Part shown: positions 26,237 through 35,500 of the stretch, piece after piece
Layout: each line of letters starts with the position of its first letter
How positions within the stretch are numbered: the stretch's first letter is position 1
Source of the DNA: Phaeobacter sp. 11ANDIMAR09
Lineage (GTDB): Bacteria > Pseudomonadota > Alphaproteobacteria > Rhodobacterales > Rhodobacteraceae
Direction of reading: 5' to 3'
Assembly: GCF_001294455.1 (NCBI RefSeq)
Contig: NZ_LIKT01000008.1
Coordinates: forward strand, 124,001-188,000
Length of the DNA: 64,000 bases
Program-made: the position numbers and the translations under genes
The notes under the pieces: model-generated
Database searches by the model: none
What the model saw: only the letters and a program-made list of their open reading frames with translations
Told to the model about the DNA's origin: nothing

Positions 26237-27322
26237 ATGACTTCTCGACGTGGCTTCCTCGCAGGTCTGTTGGCCGCCGGCCTGGCCCCTGCCCCAAGCT
26301 GGGCGGATCTTGGCGGGCCAGCTTTTCTGGCCGCCGCCCGCAGCCCCGCCGGCCGCTATCTGCTGGCAGGCCTGTCCGAGACCGGGGCGATCCGTTTTAC
26401 CTGCCCGCTGCCCGGCCGCGGCCATGCCGCAGCCGCCCACCCGACACGCCCCGAGGCGGTCGCCTTTGCCCGCCGCCCCGGACGCTTTGCCGATGTCATC
26501 GATTGCCGGGACGGGACACCCCTTGCCCGACTGGAGCCCCCACAGGGGGTTCATTTCTATGGTCATGGGTTGTTTTCGGCGGATGGAACGCGCCTGTTCA
26601 CAACCGAAAACGATTATGAATCCGGCGGCGGCATGATTGGCGTTTGGCAGGTTTCACAGGGCTATCGCCGTATTGGCAGTTTTAAGTCCGGCGGCATTGG
26701 CCCGCATGACATGCTGCTGCGCCAAACCCCGGGCTCCGTCCAGCTTGCGGTAGCCAATGGCGGGATCGAAACCCATCCGGACAGCGGCCGCGCCAAACTG
26801 AACCTGCCGGAAATGCGCCCCAACCTCAGCCTGCTCTCCCTGGAGGGGCAGGTTTTGGATGTGATGGAACTCGACCGCGACCTGCATCTGAACTCCATCC
26901 GGCACCTTGCCCTGTCCGCGCAGGGCGTGCTGGGTTTTGCCATGCAGTGGCAGGGCGATCTGGGTGACGACGTGCCACTGCTGGGGCTCTATCAGCCCGG
27001 ATCGGCCCCACAGCTGCTGGGGGAAGATGATCCCAGAACCCGCAATTTGCGCGGCTATGGTGGCTCTGTCGCCTTTGACCCAGAGGGGCAGACACTTGCC
27101 GTCACCTCTCCGCGTGGCGGCGTGGTGCAGGTCATGGAGGTCGGCACCGGGCACATCCTTCATGAACATGCGCTGCCGGATGTCTGCGGGCTTGCCACAG
27201 CCAAGAGCGGATTGATCGCCAGTACCGGCCTCGGACTGATCGCAGGGCTGGCGGATGCAGAAGCTAAACCATTGCACCACCATGACCTGGCCTGGGATAA
27301 TCACCTCGTACGGCTGAGGTAA
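26237..27322 (+). CDS. DUF1513 Tat-exported protein
   Basis: 361 residues. MTSRRGFLAGLLAAG is a twin-arginine signal, so the protein is folded before export. The rest is a repetitive beta-rich fold (six- or seven-bladed propeller-like pattern) with GGGMIGVWQ and HLNSIRHLAL blocks typical of DUF1513 (COG3490). Function unknown; the family is a fixed neighbour of imelysin and DUF1111 genes. It ends the iron block. Confidence 0.87.
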   Translation: MTSRRGFLAGLLAAGLAPAPSWADLGGPAFLAAARSPAGRYLLAGLSETGAIRFTCPLPGRGHAAAAHPTRPEAVAFARRPGRFADVIDCRDGTPLARLEPPQGVHFYGHGLFSADGTRLFTTENDYESGGGMIGVWQVSQGYRRIGSFKSGGIGPHDMLLRQTPGSVQLAVANGGIETHPDSGRAKLNLPEMRPNLSLLSLEGQVLDVMELDRDLHLNSIRHLALSAQGVLGFAMQWQGDLGDDVPLLGLYQPGSAPQLLGEDDPRTRNLRGYGGSVAFDPEGQTLAVTSPRGGVVQVMEVGTGHILHEHALPDVCGLATAKSGLIASTGLGLIAGLADAEAKPLHHHDLAWDNHLVRLR

Positions 27323-27349
27323 GAGCCGCTGTTTGCCCCAGGTGAATTC

Positions 27350-27416
27350 CTGCGATATGCTTTCGCATATCTTATAAAACCTATCTTACGAAATTATACG
27401 AAAACTAAGGATGACA
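27350..27416 (+). promoter_or_regulatory. Promoter region of glpR-like operon with repeated ACGAAA-type elements
   Basis: GATATGC, loop tttc, GCATATC forms a 7-bp hairpin at about 27354-27371, which could end the upstream iron transcript. It is followed by two TACGAAA direct repeats. DeoR-type regulators often bind such TTTCG/CGAAA repeats, so autoregulation by the next gene is plausible. Confidence 0.4.
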
Positions 27417-27461
27417 AAATGACAGCAATTCGCTAGGTATTCCCTCAAAAGAGGAAACCCC

Positions 27462-28259
27462 ATGTACGCCGCGAGTCGCCACAGTCACATTCTGGAACTC
27501 CTGAACACTCAGGATCGTGTCGAGGTCGAGGATCTAGCCACGCGGTATGGCGTGTCTCTGCAGACCGTTCGAACGGATCTGCGGGACCTTGCGGCGCGCG
27601 GGGCGCTGTCGCGGGTACATGGCGGCGCCGTGCGGGTGAGCTCTGCCGCCACACGCGCCTATGCAGACCGACGCAAACAAAATGCCGCCGCCAAGCAGGC
27701 TATGGCAGCCCTTCTGGCGGAACTCATCCCCGACAATTGTTCTCTGGCCCTCAATATTGGCACCTCAACCGAACAAGCCGCGCGGGCACTTGAAAGCCAT
27801 CGCGGCATCACCGTATTGTCAAATAACATCAATATTATCAATCTAATGATGGGTGGAGAAGCCAAGGAGCTGATCCTGGTCGGCGGCACAGTTCGGCAGA
27901 GTGATGGGGCAATCATCGGCGAAGATGCCGTCGAATTCATCTCCCGCTACAAGGTTGACTATGCAGTGATCGGCGCCTCTGCACTCGACGAGGATGGCGC
28001 TGTGTTAGACCATGACGCCCGCGAAGTTTCCGTCGCCCGCGCCATTCTGAAAAATGCCCGCATCAAGATCCTGCTCTGTGATGGCAGCAAGTTTGCACAA
28101 TCCGCACCGGTGCGGATTTGTGACCTGTCGGATCTGGATATTGTTGTCACCGATCAATCGCCTCCTGCGCCCTTCTACGAGGCGGCACGCGCCGCGGGCA
28201 CCCGCATCCTCTGCACCGAAACCGGCGAAAGCAAAACCGAAAGCAGCGAAAATGACTGA
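27462..28259 (+). CDS. glpR: DeoR/GlpR-family transcriptional regulator
   Basis: 265 residues. The N-terminal DeoR helix-turn-helix is visible (RVEVEDLATRYGVSLQTVRTDLRDL, about 19-43), followed by the HGGAV linker and a sugar-phosphate sensing domain (about 75-240). The adjacent overlapping glpD makes glycerol-3-phosphate the likely ligand. AGGAAA upstream supports the start. The stop overlaps the glpD start by eight bases. Confidence 0.87.
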   Translation: MYAASRHSHILELLNTQDRVEVEDLATRYGVSLQTVRTDLRDLAARGALSRVHGGAVRVSSAATRAYADRRKQNAAAKQAMAALLAELIPDNCSLALNIGTSTEQAARALESHRGITVLSNNINIINLMMGGEAKELILVGGTVRQSDGAIIGEDAVEFISRYKVDYAVIGASALDEDGAVLDHDAREVSVARAILKNARIKILLCDGSKFAQSAPVRICDLSDLDIVVTDQSPPAPFYEAARAAGTRILCTETGESKTESSEND

Positions 28260-29829
28260 TCCAAAGATCACCGATCTCTTTATCATCGGCGGCGGCATCA
28301 ATGGCTGCGGAATTGCCCGTGATGCTGCCGGGCGCGGCCTCTCGGTCACACTGGCCGAAATGAATGATCTGGCCTCGGCAACCTCTTCGGCCTCGACCAA
28401 ACTGTTCCATGGGGGGCTGCGCTATCTGGAGTATTTTGAGTTCCGCCTGGTCCGCGAAGCCCTGATTGAACGCGAAGTCCTGCTGAAGGCGATGCCGCAT
28501 ATCTCCTGGCCCATGCGGTTTGTACTGCCCTTCCACAAGGATATGCGGTTCGACAACACCACCCCGACTTCAAAACTGCTGACTGCCTTTATGCCCTGGA
28601 TGAAGGGCCGCCGCCCCGCTTGGCTGATCCGCTTGGGGCTGTTTTTGTATGATTCCTTAGGCAAACGCGGAATTCTGCCTGGCACCAAAACGGTAGATCT
28701 GACCACGGATGTGGCGGGCCGCCCGTTGAAATCAAAGTTCAAAAAGGCCTTTGAATATTCCGATTGCTGGGTCGAAGACGCCCGGCTGGTGGTGCTGAAC
28801 GCCCGTGATGCAGCTGCCCGCGGCGCGACAATTCTGACCCGCACCGAAGTTCTGGGCGCGGAGCGTCGCGCCGATCACTGGGTCATCACCGTCCGGGATC
28901 AGGCCAGCGGCGAGACGCAAGAACATCGCGCGCGGATGCTGATCAATGCCGGCGGGCCCTGGGTTGCGGATCTGCTGCGTCAGACACTGGGACAAAACAG
29001 CCGCGAAACCGTGCGTCTGGTGCGCGGCAGCCATATCGTGGTGCCCAAGCTGTTTGATCACGGACGTTGCTACTTCTTTCAAGGCGAGGATGGGCGCATC
29101 ATTTTTGCCATTCCTTATGAGGAAGAATTTACTCTGATCGGCACCACCGACGCGGATCACCCCGACCCGCAGACAGCCCCCGAATGCACAACCGAAGAGC
29201 AGGATTATCTGATTGATTTTGCGTCCAATTATTTTGAAACACCGCTGAACCGGGACGACATTACCTGGACCTATTCCGGGGTGCGCCCACTTTATGATGA
29301 CGGCGCCAGCTCGGCCACGGCCGCAACCCGGGAATATGTGCTGACGCTGGATCAGACCCAGGCACCTTTGCTCAATGTTTTTGGTGGTAAGATCACCACC
29401 TACCGCAAACTTGCCGAGGCTGCGCTGGCCAAGATTGGCGAGGCCCTGCCCAGCGTAAAAGGGGATTGGACCGCCGGGGTCGCCATGCCTGGTGGCGACT
29501 TCCCGGTGGCGGATGTCGCCAAGCTGACGGCAAAACTGGCCAGCGACTATCCCTTTCTGTCGCCCTATGCCTGCCGCCGCCTGATCCGCGCCTATGGGCT
29601 GGAGGCCTGGGAGGTGCTGGGCGACGCCAAATCCGCCGAGGATCTGGGGCAGGATTTTGGCGCCACCATCACGGCGCGCGAACTGGACTGGGCCATGGCC
29701 CGCGAATGGGTGCGCGCGGGCGATGATTTCCTGTGGCGTCGCACCAAGCTGGGCCTGCGTCTGGACCAAGACCAGCGTGCCGCCGTGGACGCCTACATTC
29801 AGGACCAGCTGGCCCCACGCCCGGCCTAA
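28252..29829 (+). CDS. glpD: Glycerol-3-phosphate dehydrogenase (FAD, aerobic)
   Basis: 525 residues. The FAD-binding motif IIGGGINGCG lies at about 10-19, with SSASTKLFHGGLRYLE (about 45-60) and the C-terminal GlpD domain (about 400-520). It oxidises glycerol-3-phosphate to dihydroxyacetone phosphate and passes electrons to quinone at the inner membrane. Its translation is coupled to the GlpR-type regulator. No glycerol kinase or facilitator lies in the window. Confidence 0.93.
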   Translation: MTDPKITDLFIIGGGINGCGIARDAAGRGLSVTLAEMNDLASATSSASTKLFHGGLRYLEYFEFRLVREALIEREVLLKAMPHISWPMRFVLPFHKDMRFDNTTPTSKLLTAFMPWMKGRRPAWLIRLGLFLYDSLGKRGILPGTKTVDLTTDVAGRPLKSKFKKAFEYSDCWVEDARLVVLNARDAAARGATILTRTEVLGAERRADHWVITVRDQASGETQEHRARMLINAGGPWVADLLRQTLGQNSRETVRLVRGSHIVVPKLFDHGRCYFFQGEDGRIIFAIPYEEEFTLIGTTDADHPDPQTAPECTTEEQDYLIDFASNYFETPLNRDDITWTYSGVRPLYDDGASSATAATREYVLTLDQTQAPLLNVFGGKITTYRKLAEAALAKIGEALPSVKGDWTAGVAMPGGDFPVADVAKLTAKLASDYPFLSPYACRRLIRAYGLEAWEVLGDAKSAEDLGQDFGATITARELDWAMAREWVRAGDDFLWRRTKLGLRLDQDQRAAVDAYIQDQLAPRPA

Positions 29830-29840
29830 AACAACGCTCA

Positions 29841-29911
29841 GCCTGACCAGGGGAAAGTACAGTGCGCCTTCCCCTGGGTAAGGTCAGGCGCGCCCGACCA
29901 TGTGGTCGGGC
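29841..29911. terminator. Paired hairpins between glpD and cobO
   Basis: Two inverted repeats fill the gap between convergent genes: GCCTGACCAGGGGAA with TTCCCCTGG/GGTCAGGC (29841-29889), and GCCCGACCA / TGGTCGGGC (29892-29911). Neither has a long T-run. They probably end transcription from both sides. Confidence 0.6.
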
Positions 29912-29918
29912 TGAGAGA

Positions 29919-30554
29919 TCAAAACTCGACGCCCTTTTGCGCTTTCACCCCAGCGCGGAAAGGATGCTTGATCTGCCCCATTTCGGTGACCAGATCAGCG
30001 ATCTCGATCAGCTCTTCCTTGGCATTGCGTCCGGTCAGAACCACATGGGTCATGGCGGGCTTTTCTTCCACCAGAAACTCCAGAACTTCGTTCAGATCCA
30101 GATAGTCATAGCGCAGCGCGATATTGATCTCATCGAGCAGCACCATGGTGTTGCGCTCATCGCGGATCATCTCCTTGGCCTTTTCCCAGCCCTTTTGCGC
30201 TGCCGCAATATCGCGGGCCTTGTCCTGGGTCTCCCAGGTAAAGCCCTCGCCCATGGCGTAGAACTGGCACAGATCGCTGAAATTCTCCTCGATCAGGGTG
30301 CGCTCACCGGTCTGCCAGGCGCCTTTGATGAATTGCACCACCGCCGAAGGCATACCATGGGCGATACAACGCATGATCATCCCGAATCCCGAGCTGGATT
30401 TGCCCTTCCCTGGGCCGGTGTGAACGATGATCAGTCCCTTTTCACCGTCTTTGGTTTTCATCATACGGTCTCGGGCGGCCTTCTTCTTGGCCATCTTTGA
30501 CGCATGACGGGCGGCTTCCTCTTCCGAGATGTCGGTTTCAGACTTTTCACTCAC
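29919..30554 (-). CDS. cobO: Cob(I)yrinic acid a,c-diamide adenosyltransferase
   Basis: 211 residues. The P-loop is GPGKGKSS at 47-54, followed by MRCIAHGMPSAVVQFIKGAW and the LLDEINIALRY Walker-B-like block of CobO/BtuR. It transfers the adenosyl group of ATP to the corrinoid. There is no ATG at the natural start; a GTG at 30552-30554 with GGAGA six bases upstream fits. It is divergent from the cob operon and upstream of the riboswitch, which lies on the other strand and so cannot control it directly. Confidence 0.92.
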   Translation of the reverse strand: MSEKSETDISEEEAARHASKMAKKKAARDRMMKTKDGEKGLIIVHTGPGKGKSSSGFGMIMRCIAHGMPSAVVQFIKGAWQTGERTLIEENFSDLCQFYAMGEGFTWETQDKARDIAAAQKGWEKAKEMIRDERNTMVLLDEINIALRYDYLDLNEVLEFLVEEKPAMTHVVLTGRNAKEELIEIADLVTEMGQIKHPFRAGVKAQKGVEF

Positions 30555-30617
30555 GGCGGCTCTCCTGCTGTTTGGCCAAGTCTTGACAAGGAAGGCACCA
30601 ATAGCGCAAGGGGTTTT

Positions 30618-30826
30618 CGTTGGTTCCTGCATTTCGCAGGCGAAGAGGGAATGTGACAGGCTTTGGGATCTTGATGGATCCGGGCCAAGAGCACAGCCGC
30701 CCCCGCGACCGTGACCGGAAAGGTCTCTGATGCCACTGGAACTGTGCTTGCCACAGTCCGGGAAGGTAGGAGCACCGCCAAGGGGAAGATCCTCTTGAAA
30801 TCCGCAAGCCGGGAGACCTGCCAACG
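30618..30826 (+). ncRNA. Cobalamin riboswitch of the cob operon
   Basis: A plus-strand element with the landmarks of the B12 aptamer: closing helix CGTTGG (30618) / CCAACG (30826), GGTTCC, GCCGCCCCCGCGACCG, the conserved TGCCACTG, CCGGGAAGG, and the 3' B12 box GAGACCTGCC. It lies 115 bases before the DUF1636 gene, so cobalamin should repress the DUF1636-cobW-cobN-to-cobF transcript. No clear terminator hairpin follows, which suggests control of translation or Rho. Confidence 0.93.
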
Positions 30827-30941
30827 GTTGAGACAACGGGCGAACGGGGTGTTTCGCGACTGGTTGTGGGATTGTGCCTCCTCCGGCCCTCCCCTGCTGG
30901 CCAAGCCCCCGCACTGCCCATAGATTTAGGAAGCGCGCGCG

Positions 30942-31355
30942 ATGGCTGAAGATATGGCAGATCTCCCTGCCCAGAATAGCGCAGAGGTCACTCTGACCAT
31001 CTGCACCACCTGCAAACGCGAAGGCGTTGACCCCGAGGCCACCCGCCCCGGCGCGATCCTGATGGCGGCGCTGGACGAGGCCGCGCTGCCCGCTGGTGTC
31101 ACCGTGCGCGGCGTCGAATGCCTGTCGGCCTGTAAACGTGGCTGCGCCATGGTGCTGACCGGCGGTGACGATCGCTGGAGCTATATCTATGGCGATCTCG
31201 ATCCCGACCAACATGTCGATGACATCCTGGCCGGTGCTGCCGCCTATGCTGCCACTGCGGATGGTTTGGTGCCCTGGCGGGAACGCCCGCAGGTCTTTCG
31301 CAAACAATCCATCGCCCGCATCCCTCCGATCAAACTGCCCTCAAAGGACGACTAA
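30942..31355 (+). CDS. DUF1636 putative metal-binding (2Fe-2S thioredoxin-like) protein
   Basis: 137 residues. Cys21-x-x-Cys24 in LTICTTCKR and Cys60/Cys64/Cys68 in VECLSACKRGCAMV resemble the ligand pattern of thioredoxin-like [2Fe-2S] proteins. The family (DUF1636) is repeatedly found in cobalamin operons of alphaproteobacteria, but its role is not established; a link to cobalt or iron-sulfur supply for CobG is possible. It is the first gene after the B12 riboswitch and cobW follows three bases after its stop. Confidence 0.82.
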   Translation: MAEDMADLPAQNSAEVTLTICTTCKREGVDPEATRPGAILMAALDEAALPAGVTVRGVECLSACKRGCAMVLTGGDDRWSYIYGDLDPDQHVDDILAGAAAYAATADGLVPWRERPQVFRKQSIARIPPIKLPSKDD

Positions 31356-31358
31356 TCC

Positions 31359-32393
31359 ATGAGCGATCTTAACAAAATCCCCGTCACCGTCATCACCGGC
31401 TTTCTGGGCGCGGGTAAGACCACGCTGATCCGCCACCTGATGCAAAACCCCCAGGGCAAACGCCTGGCGGTGCTGGTCAACGAATTTGGCACCGCCGGAG
31501 TCGATGGCGACATCCTGAAATCCTGCGCCGATGAGAACTGCCCCGAGAACAACATCGTGGAGCTGGCCAACGGTTGCATCTGCTGCACCGTCGCGGATGA
31601 TTTCATCCCCACGATTGAGGCGCTGATGGCGCTGCCGGAACAGCCCGAGCATATCCTGATCGAGACTTCCGGCCTGGCCCTGCCCAAACCCCTGCTGAAA
31701 GCTTTTGACTGGCCCGCGATCCGTTCGCGCATCACCGTGGATGGCGTCATTGCCCTGGCCGATGCCGAGGCCGTCGCCGCAGGTCAGTTCGCCCCCGACC
31801 TAGAGGCTGTCGCCGCCCAGCGCGAAGCCGATGACAGCCTGGACCATGAGACACCCCTGTCCGAGGTGTTTGAGGATCAGATCTCCTGCGCCGACATCGT
31901 GCTCCTGTCCAAGGCCGATCTGGCTGGTGAGGCCGGGTTGGAAAAGGCTCGCGCTGTGATCGAGGCCGAAGCCCCCCGCCAATTGCCAATCTTGCCCATG
32001 AGCGAAGGGGTGATTGATCCACGTATCATCCTAGGTCTGAATGCCGCCGCCGAAGACGATCTGGAAGCGCGCCCCAGCCATCACGATGGTCATCACGACC
32101 ACGAGCATGACGATTTCGAGAGCATTGTTGTCGAAATGGGCGAAGTATCTGACCCCGAGGCGCTGCAAAATGCCATCGTGAAACTTGCCCGCGAGCGTAA
32201 CATCCTGCGCGTCAAAGGCTATGTCGCGGTAGAGGGAAAGCCGATGCGCATGTTGGTACAGGCCGTAGGCGAACGTCTGCGGGCCCAATACGATCAGCCC
32301 TGGGGAGACACACCACGTCGCACCCAGCTGGTGGTCATTGCCGAACATCACAACATCGACGCCGCCGCCATCCGCGCGGACCTGGGAGCCTAA
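31359..32393 (+). CDS. cobW: Cobalamin biosynthesis GTPase CobW
   Basis: 344 residues. The GTPase P-loop is GFLGAGKTT (about 12-20), the metal-binding CxCC motif is GCICC (about 72-76), and a His-rich metal loop (HHDGHHDHEHDD) lies near 243-254. COG0523 G3E GTPases of this type act as metallochaperones, and CobW is thought to supply cobalt to the CobNST chelatase. It sits directly before cobN under the same riboswitch. Confidence 0.93.
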   Translation: MSDLNKIPVTVITGFLGAGKTTLIRHLMQNPQGKRLAVLVNEFGTAGVDGDILKSCADENCPENNIVELANGCICCTVADDFIPTIEALMALPEQPEHILIETSGLALPKPLLKAFDWPAIRSRITVDGVIALADAEAVAAGQFAPDLEAVAAQREADDSLDHETPLSEVFEDQISCADIVLLSKADLAGEAGLEKARAVIEAEAPRQLPILPMSEGVIDPRIILGLNAAAEDDLEARPSHHDGHHDHEHDDFESIVVEMGEVSDPEALQNAIVKLARERNILRVKGYVAVEGKPMRMLVQAVGERLRAQYDQPWGDTPRRTQLVVIAEHHNIDAAAIRADLGA

Positions 32394-32437
32394 GACCTAT
32401 GATCTCTCTCCCGACACGCTCAGTTTCAATGCGGAAA

Positions 32438-32517
32438 GGATCGCGCCCGTCCCGGGGTGGGCGCAATCACGCCCGCCTTGGGGGCGGGTCGGGCGCGATC
32501 CGGGGCATTCGCCCCGG
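32438..32517 (+). repeat. Nested GC-rich inverted repeats between cobW and cobN
   Basis: GGATCGCGCCCG (32438-32449) and CGGGCGCGATCC (32490-32501) are perfect 12-bp inverted copies enclosing smaller GGGGTGGGCG / CGCCCGCC-type pairs. They are followed at once by CCGGGGC-attc-GCCCCGG (32500-32517). No T-run follows, so it is not a classic terminator. It may protect or attenuate the message ahead of the very long cobN. Confidence 0.65.
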
Positions 32518-32553
32518 GCCTGAAAAAACACCTGCTGCGCGAGGTTGTATCTG

Positions 32554-35500
32554 ATGCATGTCGTCTTTCGCGAAAGCCACGGGCTGGATCAAACCGATAC
32601 CCCGCAGGATCTGGGCCAAACCCCTGCGGATCTGGTGGCGCTGTCTTTTTCCGACAGTGATCTCGGCGCCTTTGCGGCCGGCTGGCACCGCGCCGAAGGC
32701 AAGCTGCCCTCACTGCGGCTGGCCAATCTGGTGGCGCTGAAACATCCGCTATCGGTGGATACCTATGCTGAACAGACGCTGGAGGGCGTCAAGGGCATTT
32801 TGGTGCGTCTGATTGGCGGCGAAAGCTATTGGTCCTATGGCCTTGCAACCCTCCAGGATCTGGCCCGACGCAAAGGCATTGCACTGGCAATCCTGCCAGC
32901 CGATGGCCGCGAAGATCCGCGTCTGGATGAGCTCTCCACCCTGCCGGTGTCCACCCTGCGCCGCCTCCAGGCGCTCTGTGACGCCGGTGGTGCCGTGGCG
33001 GCCCAGGCGGCCCTCGCACAGCTGGCTTTGGCAGCCGGACTCTATGCCGGTCCCGTCATTGGGCTCAAGAGCACGCCCAATCATGGGTTTTATGATCCCG
33101 ACAAAGGCGTGCTTGCTGACCTTCCGAAACAGGACAGGCCGCTGGTTTTGGTCAGCTTTTACCGCTCCTACCTGACCGCTGCCGACACCGCTCCGGTGGA
33201 CGCGCTGATTACAGAGCTCCGCGGGCGGGGCTATGCCGCCTATGGCGTATTTGCCGCCAGCCTCAAGGCTCCAGAGGCCGCCACCTGGCTGCGCGCCACG
33301 CTTCCCGCCCTCGCCCCCTCCGCCATCATCAACGCCACTGCCTTTTCGGCGCAGGGCACCGATGGCAGCGCCTCGCCGCTCTCGGCCACTGGTTGTCCAG
33401 TGTTTCAGGTGGCCCTGTCCACCGCGCGCAAAAAGGACTGGGCCGAGGCAGCCCGTGGCCTGTCGCCCGCAGATCTTGCCATGCATGTGGTCCTGCCCGA
33501 GGTCGATGGCCGCATCCTGACCGGGGTGATCAGCTTCAAAGCGCCGGGCAAAAAAGACCCCGATCTGCAATACTCCCGCTTTGCCCATCGCGCCCAGCCC
33601 GATCGCATCAGCGCCGTTGTCGACCGTGTCGAAGGCTGGCTGCGGCTCAGCACTTTGGAGAACGCCAACAAGCGCTTGGTGCTTGTGCTCTCCACCTATC
33701 CCGGTAAAGGTTACAATCTCGCCCATGCGGTGGGCTTGGATGCCCTGGCCTCCTGTGCAGAAATCCTCAAGTCCCTGGCGGATCAGGGCTATGATGCGCC
33801 ATCTGCCGGGGATCTGGGCCCACGGCTGCTGGACGAGCAGCTGACTGTGCCCCTGGCGGCCTATCGCCAAGCTGTGAACGCCCTGCCCGAGACCCTGCGC
33901 CAGCCCCTGTTTGAGGCCTGGGGGGAGCCGACAGAGGACCCCGACTGTCAGGACGGCGCCTTTCATTTCAAAGCCCTGCGCGCAGGCAAGGTTCTGATCG
34001 CGCTGCAACCGGAACGGGGCGAGGTAAAGACCCGGATTGATGACTACCACGATCTCGAACGCACGCCGCGCCATGCCTATGTCGCCTTTTATCTCTGGCT
34101 TCAGCAAGAAATAGACGCCTTGGTTCATATCGGGGCTCATGGCACCCTGGAGTGGCTCCCCGGCAAGGCCGTGGCCCTATCGCAGGACTGTTGGCCCGAG
34201 GCGCTGACCGGTCCACTGCCCGTGGCCTATCCGTTTATTGTCAATGACCCCGGTGAGGCCGCCCAGGCCAAGCGGCGCATTGGCGCTGTCACTCTTGGCC
34301 ATCTGCCGCCGCCCCTGGCCCAGACCAACCTGCCCGAGGGCATGGCGCGGCTTGAGAGCCTCTTGGATGAATATTCCACCGCTGATGGGCTTGATCCCAA
34401 CCGTCGCGACCGTTTGATCGATGATATCCGCACCGAGGCTCAGGGCACCGGAGTGGAAGCCGATCTTGGCCTAACCCCCGACAGTTCTGCCGCCGAGGCG
34501 ATCACCCGTATTGACGCCTTTGTCTGCGACATCAAGGAAAGCCAATATGGCGAGGGGCTGCATATTTTTGGCACCGGCGAAAGTGGCGAGAATGAGCGCG
34601 CCGGGTTGATGGCGGCACTGAATGGCAAAATGGTCGCGCCTGGCCCTTCGGGCTCTCCGTTTCGCGGGCGCGCGGATGTTTTGCCCACCGGGCGCAACCT
34701 CTTTACCACCGACCCGCGGGCGGTGCCCTCGCGGGCGGCGCAGGCGCAGGGTGTCAAACTGGCGGAAGAGCTGCTGCGCCGCCACCTGCAGGACCATGGC
34801 GACTGGCCGCAAGGGCTGGTGATTGATCTCTGGGGCTCTGCCACCATGCGCACCGCTGGCGAAGAATTTGCCATGGCTCTACATCTGGCCGGCCTCGCGC
34901 CAAAGTGGGACGAGGGATCCGAGCGGGTCTCGGGCTTTGAAGTCTTGCCCCTCACGCTGCTTGGCCGCCCGCGCATTGACGTGACCCTGCGGGTCTCGGG
35001 CCTGTTTCGTGATGTCTTTCCTGGCTTGGCGCAGATGTTCGAAACTGCCGCCGCCGCCCTGTCCGCGCGCGAAGAGACCCGGGCCGACAACCCCTATTTG
35101 TCCCAATCCCCCCGTGTCTTTGGCCCCAAGCCAGGCCAATATGGGCTGTCGATGGGGGCTCATATCGAAGACTACAGCGAGGCCGCCCGCGCGGCTGCCG
35201 GGGAAGCCTGGCTCACCGCCTCCTCACATGCGATCGACGCCAAGGGCGATATCTCCGAAGCCCGGGAGGCGCTGGAAGACCGCCTGAAGACCGCCGACAG
35301 CTTTGTGCATCTGCAGGATTTGCCGGAAACTGATGTGCTGGTCGCCTCGGATTATGCCGCGCATGAGGCCGGTTTTGCCGCCGCCATGGCGCGCATTGGT
35401 CTTGCAGCTCCTGCGCTTTACCATCTGGATGCCACCCGTCCGGATCGCCCGCAGGCGCGTTCCCTGGGCGAAGAAATCGCCCGCGTCACCCGTGCCCGCG

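Noticed and set aside
30555-31307. N-terminal extension of cobO over the riboswitch
   Set aside because: The frame happens to be open, but it is antisense to the riboswitch and DUF1636 gene; CobO begins at the GTG 30554 with a clear ribosome site.
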